Source: Flavobacteriaceae bacterium PS02338
GTDB taxonomy: Bacteria; Bacteroidota; Bacteroidia; Sphingobacteriales; Sphingobacteriaceae
Reading direction: 5' to 3'
Assembly: GCA_029959615.1 (NCBI GenBank)
Contig: JASCOD010000001.1
Span: 1,364,001-1,428,000, forward strand
Length of the DNA: 64,000 nt
Shown here: piece by piece, positions 17,141 to 25,174 of the stretch
Layout of the letters: the number at the start of each line of letters is the position of its first letter
Numbering within the stretch: the first letter of the stretch is position 1
Translations under genes and position numbers: made by a program
The notes under the pieces: model-generated
The model's input: only the letters and a program-made list of their open reading frames with translations
What the model was told of the DNA's origin: nothing
The model's database searches: none

Positions 17141-18310
17141 ATGAAAAAAATACTTTACACATTTCTTTTATTATTCGGAGTAACGCTTCATGTTTCAAAG
17201 TCAATAGCACAGGAAAATCAAAATCAAGCAGATTTAGAAGCACTTTACACTGCCATTCAAAAAACACCTTCTTACAAAAATCAGCTTAAAGGCGACAAAG
17301 CTTACCAGCAATTGTATGAAGATGTGAAGCTTAAGATAGTGGATGCTGATGAAAAGCAAGCTTTTAGACAACTGAGTAGATTAGTTAGTGCAATAAATGA
17401 CAACCATTTAGGTTTTTATCGTACGCCAGATACAGCTTTGAAGACATTATATTCTTCGGTGATACTAGATAATAGAGACTCTTTAAGAAGAAGGTTGCAG
17501 CAAAAACCTGAAAGTGATTTAGAAGGTGTTTATTACGCCAGTAATCAGCAGTTTGGTTTGTACGCAAAGGGAGATAATGCGTATCAGATTGTAAGTTTAG
17601 CAAAAGGTTTTGTCACAGCAGAAATTTTTTATACACCTTATGGTGGTTATGATATGCTGTTGTATTCTGGCAAACCTACTCCATATCAACTAATTAAAAA
17701 TACAAGGCTGGTTAATGGGACTTTAATAGGTACTCCATTCACAAAATTTAAAGAAAAGAAATTTTCTGTATTAGATAAAGGCAGTGAAAATTACGAGTAC
17801 AAAAAAATAAACGATCAAATCGGATATCTTAGATTAAGCAGTTTTAGTTCGAGTAATACTAATATCAAAAAGTCGGAAGAGTTTTATGCGACGATTGCAG
17901 ACAAATTAACCGCAGAAAAATTGATTGTAGATTTGAGAGGTAATACAGGCGGGGGATATAAAACTTCACGTAAATTTTTAGACCTGCTTAAAAAATATAA
18001 GGAAGAGATTTTTGTGCTGCAAAACTCTGCAACGGTGAGTAACGCCGAACAATTTATTTTAGAATTAAGACCTTTAAAAAAGGTAACGACCTTGGGAGAG
18101 CAAACCAAAGGTATGATAACATTTGGCAGTAATTATGGTAAAAAAATAGTACTGCCGAGTGGTCGCTTTACTTTTTATCCTACAGATATGAAAGGCACTA
18201 ATAGAGATTTAGCCTATGAAAGTAAGGGCATTAATCCTGATATAACATTAGATGTTTTTAAAAGCGATTGGATAGAACAAACTTTAGAATACATCAACAA
18301 GAAGCCTTAA
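17141..18310 (+). CDS. Exported S41-family peptidase-like protein
   Basis: 389 residues from the ATG at 17141 (MKKILYTFLLLFG). A signal peptide ends near SIAQ. The C-terminal half holds an S41 (C-terminal-processing/tail-specific protease) fold: IGYLRLSSF, VDLRGNTGGG and ATVSNAEQF, where the serine aligns with the usual nucleophile of S41 enzymes. The usual PDZ domain is not evident. The N-terminal part (25-200) is unrecognised. It probably hydrolyses peptides in the periplasm, or is a non-catalytic relative. It ends 4 bases before the next gene, so the two form an operon. Confidence 0.75.
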   Translation: MKKILYTFLLLFGVTLHVSKSIAQENQNQADLEALYTAIQKTPSYKNQLKGDKAYQQLYEDVKLKIVDADEKQAFRQLSRLVSAINDNHLGFYRTPDTALKTLYSSVILDNRDSLRRRLQQKPESDLEGVYYASNQQFGLYAKGDNAYQIVSLAKGFVTAEIFYTPYGGYDMLLYSGKPTPYQLIKNTRLVNGTLIGTPFTKFKEKKFSVLDKGSENYEYKKINDQIGYLRLSSFSSSNTNIKKSEEFYATIADKLTAEKLIVDLRGNTGGGYKTSRKFLDLLKKYKEEIFVLQNSATVSNAEQFILELRPLKKVTTLGEQTKGMITFGSNYGKKIVLPSGRFTFYPTDMKGTNRDLAYESKGINPDITLDVFKSDWIEQTLEYINKKP

Positions 18311-18314
18311 AAGC

Positions 18315-19244
18315 ATGAACAAAAAGATATTAATTGTAGACGATCTACATCCAGTTTTTAAAGAAAGAGCAGTAGCCTTAGGTTACGATGTGGATGATAG
18401 ACCTGAAATTACCAGAGCTGAAACGTTAGCTGCTGTGGCAGATTACGATGGCATTGCCGTACGAACCAAATTTAGGATAGACAAAGAGATTTTTGATGTA
18501 GCTCCGAAATTGAAATTTGTGGCAAGGGCTGGTGCAGGATTGGATAACATCGATATCGACATTGCGAAAGAGAAAGGCATTGCGCTTTTGGCTGCTAATG
18601 AAGGTAATATGGATGCCGTTGGCGAACATGCTGTTGGTTTGTTGCTGTCGTTAATGAATAATTTCCGCAAAGCGGATATAGAAATTAGAAATGGGGTTTG
18701 GGATAGAGAGGGTAATCGTGGATATGAATTGAAGGGTAAAACGGTTGGGATTGTTGGTTATGGCTTTATGGGACAAAGTTTTGCTCGCAAACTTTCGGGC
18801 TTTGGTGTAAACGTAATTGCCTACGATAAATATAAAACTGGTTTTAGTGATGAATTCGCTAGAGAAGTGAGCATGGAGGAAATTGTTAAGCATAGCGATG
18901 TACTAAGCTTGCATATTCCTTTAACTAGAGAAACCAGACAGATGGTAGACGATGAGTATTTTTTCCATTTCAAAAAACCTATCTTTTTCATTAATACAGC
19001 TAGAGGCGAGATTGTAAATACCAAAGCTGTTTTGAGTAATATCGCTAATGGTAAAATATTAGGTGCAGGATTGGATGTTTTGGAGAAAGAAAAATTTCCA
19101 ACATTGGTTGAACAAGAATGGTATGATGCCTTGAAAACCAACGAGAAAGTAATTTTAACACCCCACGTTGCTGGTTGGACTTTCGACTCTTACCGTAAAA
19201 TTTCTGAGGTTTTAGCGGATAAGTTGGCTAAAATCAGCGGATAA
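18315..19244 (+). CDS. D-2-hydroxyacid dehydrogenase (phosphoglycerate dehydrogenase-like)
   Basis: 309 residues. Family members reduce or oxidise D-2-hydroxyacids with NAD(H). The nucleotide fold has GIVGYGFMGQ (about 139-148). The catalytic Arg is in NTARGEIVN, the Glu in GLDVLEKE and the His in TPHVAGWTFDS. The length fits the short form without a C-terminal ACT domain. It could be the serine-pathway SerA, but no serC is adjacent, so the substrate stays open. Translationally close to the S41 gene (4 bases). Confidence 0.88.
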   Translation: MNKKILIVDDLHPVFKERAVALGYDVDDRPEITRAETLAAVADYDGIAVRTKFRIDKEIFDVAPKLKFVARAGAGLDNIDIDIAKEKGIALLAANEGNMDAVGEHAVGLLLSLMNNFRKADIEIRNGVWDREGNRGYELKGKTVGIVGYGFMGQSFARKLSGFGVNVIAYDKYKTGFSDEFAREVSMEEIVKHSDVLSLHIPLTRETRQMVDDEYFFHFKKPIFFINTARGEIVNTKAVLSNIANGKILGAGLDVLEKEKFPTLVEQEWYDALKTNEKVILTPHVAGWTFDSYRKISEVLADKLAKISG

Positions 19245-19304
19245 TTTTCTAAATTGCTGCTATAAACAAAACAATTTAAAGCAGAGGTATGAATGCGAGA
19301 CTAG

Positions 19305-19338
19305 TCTCAAATCTCAGATCTCGATACTCATATCTATT
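19305..19338 (+). repeat. TCTCAAA-type heptad tract before the OsmC gene
   Basis: TCTCAAA, TCTCAGA, TCTCGAT, ACTCATA, TCTATT run without gap to the ATG at 19339. The same unit lies before the acyl-CoA dehydrogenase gene at 61197-61231 and, shorter, before the thiolase gene. Confidence 0.75.
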
Positions 19339-19815
19339 ATGGCTAAGCAACATATTTACGAAACCAACTTGGTTTGGATGGGAAACAAAGGTTCTGGAAC
19401 TATGGATTACCGTTCGTACGATAGGGATTTTACGGTAGAAATAGATGGTAAAGAACCGCTCTCTGGTTCTTCTGATTCTATTTTCTTGGGAGATAAGACA
19501 AAATATAACCCAGAAGATTTAATGTTGACCTCGGTTTCATCATGCCATATGTTATGGTTTTTGCACCTGTGTTCTAAAAATGGAATTGTGGTGATAGAAT
19601 ATAAAGATAGAGCTAAAGGTACGATGACGGAAAGCCCAGATGGTAGCGGAAAGTTTACTGAAATACTTTTACGTCCAGAGGTGGTGATTTCTAAGCCAGA
19701 GGATATTTCTTGGGCAAATTCCCTACATGCAGAGGCAAATAGAATGTGCTTTATTGCGAGCTCATTGAATTTTCCAGTGAAGCACAAGGCTGTTTGTACA
19801 GCTATTGGCGGATAG
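19339..19815 (+). CDS. OsmC-family protein
   Basis: 158 residues. The OsmC/Ohr fold is clear, with conserved YNPEDLMLTSVSSCH around C69 and NRMCFIASSLNFPV around C137, the two cysteines that reduce organic hydroperoxides in this family. This is the OsmC/YhfA branch rather than Ohr as far as I can see. Cytoplasmic detoxification enzyme. Monocistronic; preceded directly by a heptad repeat and followed by a long non-coding gap. Confidence 0.85.
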   Translation: MAKQHIYETNLVWMGNKGSGTMDYRSYDRDFTVEIDGKEPLSGSSDSIFLGDKTKYNPEDLMLTSVSSCHMLWFLHLCSKNGIVVIEYKDRAKGTMTESPDGSGKFTEILLRPEVVISKPEDISWANSLHAEANRMCFIASSLNFPVKHKAVCTAIGG

Positions 19816-19895
19816 TTTTTTGCTGATTTTCACTAATTGTTTATTGATTAGAGTGCGGGTGTTTCTTTTGAATAATGAGGTTGTATGGTGTTTCC

Positions 19896-19965
19896 TAAAC
19901 CTGATTGAAGCGAACACGAAGCCATGCGTTCGCTAACGAAGTAAAGCGGAAAGCAGGACTATAGC
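19896..19965. repeat. Interspersed repeat, CCTGAT...GAAAGCAGG type
   Basis: CCTGATTGAAGCG opens and CGGAAAGCAGGACTATAGC closes the element, with an inner palindrome AGCGAAC (19909-19915)/GTTCGCT (19928-19934). It resembles the block at 56614-56690, so both may be copies of one family. The rest of the 19816-20058 gap holds nothing else I recognise. Confidence 0.4.
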
Positions 19966-20058
19966 AAGCAATGGAATACTAGCTTTACTTTTTCTTAAAA
20001 TGAGATTGGTGATTTTGGTCACAGTGATGCAAATTTGGGTTAAAATTTATTTCAATTA

Positions 20059-20149
20059 TTTGCTTTTATGATTTAAGGCTTATATCTTCGTTTGATAACA
20101 GCGCAAGACTATGTAGGTTTAACACCCCATGTAGTCTTGTTTGTTTTTT
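20059..20149 (+). promoter_or_regulatory. greA promoter and leader hairpin with U-tract
   Basis: TTTG at 20059-20062, a 20-base spacer and TATCTTCG (20083-20090, one mismatch to TAnnTTTG) form a promoter. Inside the predicted leader, CAAGACTA (20104-20111) pairs with TAGTCTTG (20132-20139), followed at once by TTTGTTTTTT (20140-20149). This is an intrinsic-terminator-like hairpin 27 bases before the greA ATG, within its own leader. Confidence 0.65.
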
Positions 20150-20176
20150 ATAGGACTAAAGAAAAGAAATAGCGCT

Positions 20177-20650
20177 ATGGCAGATATTACCTATTACACT
20201 AAAGAAGGGTTAGATAAACTTAAAGAAGAATTACATCAGTTAAAAACTAGTGGTAGAACGGCAATTTCAAATGCAATTGCAGAGGCTCGTGATAAGGGCG
20301 ATTTGTCGGAAAATGCGGAGTACGACGCAGCAAAAGAAGCACAAGGTTTGCACGAAGCTAAAATTGCGAAATTGGAAGCAGTTTTGGCTAATTCAAGACT
20401 ATTGGACGAGTCGAAATTAGACTTGACGAAGGTATTGGCTCTTTCTATTGTAAAAATTAAGAATGTAAAAAACGGTGCCACTATGACTTACCAGTTGGTA
20501 GCTGAAAGTGAAGCTGATTTGAAATCGGGCAAAATCTCAGTAAAATCTCCTATTGCACAAGGTTTACTAGGTAAATCTGTTGGTGATAAAACAGAAATAC
20601 AAGTGCCAGCAGGCAAAATCGAATTCGAAATTCTGGAAATCTCTAGATAA
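20177..20650 (+). CDS. greA: Transcription elongation factor GreA
   Basis: 157 residues from the ATG at 20177 (MADITYYTKEGLDKLKEEL), the canonical start. The N-terminal coiled coil carries the acidic tip GDLSENAEYDAAKEAQ (about 36-51), whose acidic residues promote transcript cleavage by stalled RNA polymerase. The C-terminal FKBP-like domain ends KIEFEILEI. Full length. The leader holds a terminator-like hairpin. The HIT gene follows after 82 bases filled by a heptad repeat. Confidence 0.97.
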   Translation: MADITYYTKEGLDKLKEELHQLKTSGRTAISNAIAEARDKGDLSENAEYDAAKEAQGLHEAKIAKLEAVLANSRLLDESKLDLTKVLALSIVKIKNVKNGATMTYQLVAESEADLKSGKISVKSPIAQGLLGKSVGDKTEIQVPAGKIEFEILEISR

Positions 20651-20652
20651 TT

Positions 20653-20729
20653 ACGTTGTACGTAATAAGTAATACGTTTTACGTTTAAGCATTGCTGCGT
20701 ATAACGTATTACTTAAAACTTAAACTCCT
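20653..20729 (+). repeat. Long heptad-periodic tract between greA and the HIT gene
   Basis: Eleven 7-base steps fill the gap: ACGTTGT, ACGTAAT, AAGTAAT, ACGTTTT, ACGTTTA, AGCATTG, CTGCGTA, TAACGTA, TTACTTA, AAACTTA, AACTCCT, then TTT and ATG. The first half (ACGTnnT) is roughly the reverse complement of the second half (TAACGTA), so the tract can also fold. Confidence 0.7.
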
Positions 20730-20732
20730 TTT

Positions 20733-21131
20733 ATGGCAAGCATTTTCTCTAAAATAGTAGCAGGTGATATTCCGGCGCATAAAATTGCGGAAACCGATGA
20801 TTTTTTAGCATTCTTGGATATCAGTCCCTTGGTCTATGGTCATGTGCTGGTGATCCCTAAAAAAGAGGTGGACTATATTTTTGACATTGAAGATGAACTG
20901 TATCAAGATTTAATGTTATTCGCTAAAAAAGTAGCTGCTGGAATTAAGAAAGCTTATCCTTGTGATAGAGTTGGGGTAGCTGTAATTGGTTTGGAAGTGC
21001 CTCATGCACATGTTCACCTAATTCCAGTTAATAACATGAATGATATGAACTTTGCTAATCCTAAATTAAAGCTGAGCCAAGAAGAACTGGCAGAAGTAGC
21101 TGCGAAGATTAAAGCGGAGTTAACCCCCTAG
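20733..21131 (+). CDS. HIT-family nucleotide hydrolase
   Basis: 132 residues. The histidine triad is HAHVHL (H91, H93, H95), typical of HIT hydrolases that cleave adenosine phosphoramidates or related nucleotides. N-terminal IFSKIVAGDIPAHKIAE and YGHVLVIPKKEVD are standard for the HINT branch. Cytoplasmic. The last codons (TTA ACC CCC TAG) lie inside a palindromic repeat shared with the convergent MazG gene. Confidence 0.92.
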   Translation: MASIFSKIVAGDIPAHKIAETDDFLAFLDISPLVYGHVLVIPKKEVDYIFDIEDELYQDLMLFAKKVAAGIKKAYPCDRVGVAVIGLEVPHAHVHLIPVNNMNDMNFANPKLKLSQEELAEVAAKIKAELTP

Positions 21132-21190
21132 CCCCCTAAAGGGGATGGCGGATATAGGTAAAAAGTCCCCTTAAGGGGATTCAGGGGTTT
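21122..21190. repeat. Palindromic element spanning two convergent stop codons
   Basis: Imperfect palindrome: AACCCCCTAGCCCCCTAAAG on the left and CTTAAGGGG...CAGGGGTTT on the right, with inner hairpins CCCCTAAAGGGG and CCCCTTAAGGGG. The HIT stop (TAG, 21129-21131) lies in the left arm and the MazG stop (TGA on the minus strand, 21181-21183) in the right arm. It may act as a bidirectional terminator. Confidence 0.7.
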
Positions 21191-21510
21191 AGTTTACTGT
21201 TATTCTGGTGCCTGTCTGCATCGCGAATAGTTTTTTTCTCTAAATTTTTCATTAGTGCGTCGTTCAGGTTTACTCCGGTCTGATTGGCTAAGCACATCAA
21301 AACAAAAAGAACGTCGGCCATTTCATCAGGTAGGTTTACTTCTTCGTCACTTTTCTTGAAAGATTGCTCTCCATATTTACGAGCCATAATGCGTGCTACC
21401 TCGCCCACTTCTTCCATTAAAATTGCCGTATTGGTTAATTCGTTGAAATAACGGATGCCGGTAGTTTTGATCCAGCGGTCTATGGTTTCTTGAGCTTCGG
21501 TTATGGTCAT
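21181..21510 (-). CDS. MazG-family nucleotide pyrophosphohydrolase
   Basis: 109 residues. All-alpha NTP-PPase fold with the metal-binding EEVGEVARIMARKYG (about 30-44) and a later DEMADVLFVLMC (about 61-72), the EExxE...ExxD pattern of MazG-like enzymes that hydrolyse (d)NTPs to NMP and PPi. The single-domain size fits the small dUTPase-like/MazG group. Its last residues (LNP) are encoded by the palindromic element it shares with the HIT gene. Confidence 0.88.
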   Translation of the reverse strand: MTITEAQETIDRWIKTTGIRYFNELTNTAILMEEVGEVARIMARKYGEQSFKKSDEEVNLPDEMADVLFVLMCLANQTGVNLNDALMKNLEKKTIRDADRHQNNSKLNP

Positions 21511-21556
21511 AGTGTAAATATAGTAAAACAGTTCTCAGTATGGCGCAATCAGTTTA

Positions 21557-21612
21557 CAATTATCAATTAAACCGTTCACCAATTGATCACTAATAATTGA
21601 CCATTAACCGCC
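21557..21612. repeat. Heptad-periodic tract between AraC and MazG genes
   Basis: CAATTAT, CAATTAA, ACCGTTC, ACCAATT, GATCACT, AATAATT, GACCATT, AACCGCC: eight 7-base steps with a loose core. Lies 46 bases upstream of the MazG start on the minus strand. Confidence 0.5.
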
Positions 21613-21654
21613 TTCTGTCTAAATCCTAAATAGCTAAAAAAGCAAGCCAACCAA

Positions 21655-22656
21655 TTATACCATCATCAGTATTTCCATCATCTCTAATTCAAAACCAAAA
21701 GAAAAATAACTGCCGAGGAAAATTTTAGTTGTTTTAAGTGTTTGTGGGAGGTAGCCGAAGAATTTTTTAAATGCATTAGTGAAATGTGTAGCATGTTTAT
21801 AGCCAACTATTTCTGCAATTTCTGTAATGCGGTATTTGCCCGTTAATAACATTTCTTTTGCCTTTTCCATTTTACACGAGATGGTATGACCAAAAACGGT
21901 ATTGCCAAATAGTAACTTGAAATGCTTTTTTAAATATTGTTCATTAGTGCCAGCCGTTCGGGCTAAAGAGGAGATACTATAAGATTCGCTCAAATTGTTT
22001 TCAATAAGCTCCTTTACCAATATCATTTTTTCAACCTCTAGTGGTTTTAGTGTAGAAGGAATAATTTTCTCTTCCTCATATTGTGCCAACTGTAAGCTAA
22101 GTAATTCGATGATTTTTGCTTTGGTATATAGGCTTTTTAAATTTCCCCAGAAATCACAGTTTTCTATTTCGGCTAGAATATTTTTTAGTTTAGGACTGAT
22201 ATAAAGATTTTTTTGAAATAATTTCCCGATACTTTGCAGGTTATAAAAAGGTACACTGTAATCTTTTGGAGTATATCTAAAGAAAAATTCTTCGCTAAGA
22301 TAGATGTGTACTAGATTGCAATCTCCGTCGCTAACAACTGTAGTGGTTTCTCCTTTTTCCAGTAATAAGATATTGTATTCTGCCTGTTTAAAGGTGATTG
22401 GTTTTCTTTGCGCTAAACTCTTTAAGTTGGCATTGCCTTTTAGGCAAACCTGTATTAATAGGGTATTTTGATTGGCAACTATATGAATTGGATTTGCTTC
22501 TACTTCTTCTGCTAAAAATTTCTTGAACAGAAATTTATCGAACGTCAAATTCTTTAAAAGTGGCTGTATATCAGCTTTATTGCGGCAGATAGAAAGTGTT
22601 AAGCTAAGCGCTGTTCCTTTTTCTTTTTGCGTCAGTAAATTTTCGTATGAGGTCAT
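21655..22656 (-). CDS. AraC-family transcriptional regulator
   Basis: 333 residues. The C-terminal AraC domain (about 215-315) has two helix-turn-helices (SISSLARTAGTNEQYLKKHF and ITEIAEIVGYKHATHFTNAF) and the usual FKKFFGYLPQ end. The N-terminal half is a ligand or co-factor domain of the PchR-like type without clear motif. It is divergent from a TonB-dependent receptor gene with a 25-base palindrome in the shared 87-base gap, the layout of siderophore-responsive AraC activators. A role in activating that receptor is inferred. Confidence 0.85.
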   Translation of the reverse strand: MTSYENLLTQKEKGTALSLTLSICRNKADIQPLLKNLTFDKFLFKKFLAEEVEANPIHIVANQNTLLIQVCLKGNANLKSLAQRKPITFKQAEYNILLLEKGETTTVVSDGDCNLVHIYLSEEFFFRYTPKDYSVPFYNLQSIGKLFQKNLYISPKLKNILAEIENCDFWGNLKSLYTKAKIIELLSLQLAQYEEEKIIPSTLKPLEVEKMILVKELIENNLSESYSISSLARTAGTNEQYLKKHFKLLFGNTVFGHTISCKMEKAKEMLLTGKYRITEIAEIVGYKHATHFTNAFKKFFGYLPQTLKTTKIFLGSYFSFGFELEMMEILMMV

Positions 22657-22677
22657 TCCTTAAAAAACGCTGGCTAC

Positions 22678-22722
22678 TATATTTGCCGCAATTTACATTT
22701 ATTTAGACTTCTTCTAAATAAA
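22678..22722. promoter_or_regulatory. -7 box and operator-like palindrome upstream of the receptor
   Basis: TATATTTG at 22678-22685 is a perfect -7 box for the plus strand. Just downstream, TTTATTTAGA (22698-22707) and TCTAAATAAA (22713-22722) form a 10-base perfect inverted repeat with a 5-base centre, positioned at about +7 to +31, where a bound repressor would block RNA polymerase. The shape resembles an iron-dependent repressor box; that reading is inference. Confidence 0.6.
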
Positions 22723-22743
22723 AATGTGAAATTATTAAGGAAG

Positions 22744-25164
22744 ATGAAGCATTTTTTACTCTCGCTATTATTCGCATTAGCTCTTAACTCTATCGTAAAT
22801 GCCCAAACTGGAAATATTTCTGGCAAAATAACGATGGATAGAGAGCCTGTTGTTGGTGCTGTAGTAAACATCAAATCCTTAAATAAGCAAGTGCTAACCG
22901 ATGAAAAGGGTAGTTATTCTTTTAAAAATATCCCTTATGGAAACTACACGCTAGAAGTAGGTTCAATGGAAATTGTTGCTAAGAAGCAGCAAATCACAGT
23001 AAGTAAGCCTGAGCATGTTTTCAACTTATCAGCAAAGGCTAAGGATAACAGTTTATTGAATGAGGTTGCTATTACGGGTAAAACTGAGAAAAGAAAAATA
23101 GAAACTCAGGGTTTTGCAGTTAATGTAATAGATACGAAAGAGGCTTCTTTGAGAAATCTTCAAACAAACGAGCTTTTGGATCGTACTGTTGGCGTTAGAA
23201 TTAGACAAAATGGGGGCCTAGGGTCTAATGTGGAATACAATCTAAACGGTATGTCGGGAAGAGCAGTAGGCATTTTTATCGATGGGATAGAAATTTCCAC
23301 TTTTGGGTCTTCATTTAATCTAAATAATATTCCTCCTGCTATGATAGAGCGCATTGAGGTTTACAAAGGAGTATTACCTGCGCATCTTACAGGAGATTTA
23401 CTTGGTGGAGCAATTAATGTTGTGTTGAAAAAAGGTTTTTCACATAATAACATTAATTTTTCAGCTTCTTACGGTTCATTCAATACTTTTCAAAGTGATG
23501 CTTCATTGATGTTTCGTCAGAGTAAAACAGGATTAACAGTTAGAGCATCTGGGTTTTATACGGATACAGATAACAGTTATAAAATTTGGGGGAAATTTGC
23601 TCGAAATACCATGCCTGATGGTACAATGGAGTATGTTACTGCGAAGAGATTTTCAGATGCTTACCGATCTATTGGTGGCCGAGTGGAAGTCGGTTTTACG
23701 AATGTGAAATGGGCAGATCAGTTTTTAATTGGCTTTAATGGAGGCGATGTTTATCGTGAGCTGCAGCACGGACAAACAATGTCGCAACCATATATGGGAA
23801 GGTTTACGGAGGCTCGTTCAAAGGTGTTGAGTTTGAACTATAATAAGAAGAATTTTATTACTAAAGGCCTAGATTTAACGGTTAACGCTAACTATAGTGA
23901 TAGAGAAACTTACGTTCAAGATACAGTAAGTTGGGTATACAATTGGAGTGGAGAGAAGATGATTGGTTTTCATGGAACGCCTATAAAAACGAGACTTGGA
24001 GCTCAACAGGGAGAACCTACAATGAATACCATTGAAAGGAAAATTAGTACGATACGATCTAATCTCGGTTATAATATTTTTAAAGGGCACCGCTTATCTT
24101 TTAATCATGTGTATTACACTGTAGATAGATATGATGAAGATGCACTAAAGGTTGTTGTCGATAGAATATATAGATCAGAAAATGATCTTCAAAAGAACGT
24201 ATTTGCAGTTAATTACGAAGCTGATTTTTTTACAAATCGCTTGAAAACGAATTTGTTTGCAAAACAATATGTACAGGATATGACCATGTTAAATCCAACA
24301 AGAAGAGTGGTAAATGGTCAAAGTGTATTTGTTCGCGATGAAATTAAAAGCAATAAGAATATTACTGGTTACGGACTAGCTGTTTCTTACGCTATCTCAC
24401 CAAAATACATCATTATCACATCAGCTGAGAAAGCAGTGCGTATGCCATCAGAAACTGAGATTTTTGGTAGCCCTGATGAAAATGTAACGGCTAACGTATC
24501 TATACAACCAGAGCGAAGTGATAATGTAAACGTTGGCTTCAGATTTGGCGCTTTCGATTTTGGTAAGCATAAAATCTCAATATCATCAAATGCATTTTGG
24601 AGAAACGTAAAGGATAAAATCATGCGCCAAACAAGTATTCGTAGAACAGATGACGATTTGGAATTAGCTCCATTTATAAATTTAGGTGTGGCACAGTCGT
24701 TAGGCTTTGAAGGAGAGGTTAGTTATATCTACAACAATAACTTTAATTTCAATCTTAATTTCTCAAAGTTTAATTCATTATTTAAGCAAGAGTTCGACCC
24801 AAATTCTGGTCTACGTCTGGAATATTACAATCAACAGATTCCTAATGAACCATTTTTCACAATTAATGGTAATGCGCAATATAGGATAAATGACCTTTTT
24901 CAGAAGTCGTCAATACTAAGTTTGTATTATAATTTTGGTTATGTAGCTCCATTTAGTACAGGCTGGATTAAAACTGATTACGGAACAACACCTACACAGT
25001 TCGCCCACGATTTCGGAGCTAGCTACCGTTTTCCTAACCGTAGGTTGGTGGCGAGTTTAGACCTGAAAAATGCTTTCAACGCAGAGATTTACGACAATTT
25101 TGCCGTGCAAAAGCCTGGAAGATCTGTCTTCTTTAAATTAAATTATACTATAGATAAATTTTAA
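22744..25164 (+). CDS. TonB-dependent outer-membrane receptor, siderophore-type
   Basis: 806 residues from the ATG at 22744 (MKHFLLSLLFALALNSIVNAQ, signal peptide); a GTG six codons upstream is less likely. An N-terminal carboxypeptidase-regulatory-like domain (about 22-100: GNISGKITMDREPVVGAVV) is followed by a plug (about 110-225) and a 22-strand barrel ending in the aromatic residue of NYTIDKF. It imports a ligand with TonB energy. Followed at 10 bases by a DUF4374 gene and divergent from an AraC gene; both suggest siderophore or heme-iron uptake, not a SusC glycan pair, since no SusD is present. Confidence 0.9.
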   Translation: MKHFLLSLLFALALNSIVNAQTGNISGKITMDREPVVGAVVNIKSLNKQVLTDEKGSYSFKNIPYGNYTLEVGSMEIVAKKQQITVSKPEHVFNLSAKAKDNSLLNEVAITGKTEKRKIETQGFAVNVIDTKEASLRNLQTNELLDRTVGVRIRQNGGLGSNVEYNLNGMSGRAVGIFIDGIEISTFGSSFNLNNIPPAMIERIEVYKGVLPAHLTGDLLGGAINVVLKKGFSHNNINFSASYGSFNTFQSDASLMFRQSKTGLTVRASGFYTDTDNSYKIWGKFARNTMPDGTMEYVTAKRFSDAYRSIGGRVEVGFTNVKWADQFLIGFNGGDVYRELQHGQTMSQPYMGRFTEARSKVLSLNYNKKNFITKGLDLTVNANYSDRETYVQDTVSWVYNWSGEKMIGFHGTPIKTRLGAQQGEPTMNTIERKISTIRSNLGYNIFKGHRLSFNHVYYTVDRYDEDALKVVVDRIYRSENDLQKNVFAVNYEADFFTNRLKTNLFAKQYVQDMTMLNPTRRVVNGQSVFVRDEIKSNKNITGYGLAVSYAISPKYIIITSAEKAVRMPSETEIFGSPDENVTANVSIQPERSDNVNVGFRFGAFDFGKHKISISSNAFWRNVKDKIMRQTSIRRTDDDLELAPFINLGVAQSLGFEGEVSYIYNNNFNFNLNFSKFNSLFKQEFDPNSGLRLEYYNQQIPNEPFFTINGNAQYRINDLFQKSSILSLYYNFGYVAPFSTGWIKTDYGTTPTQFAHDFGASYRFPNRRLVASLDLKNAFNAEIYDNFAVQKPGRSVFFKLNYTIDKF

Positions 25165-25174
25165 TTCAATAAAC

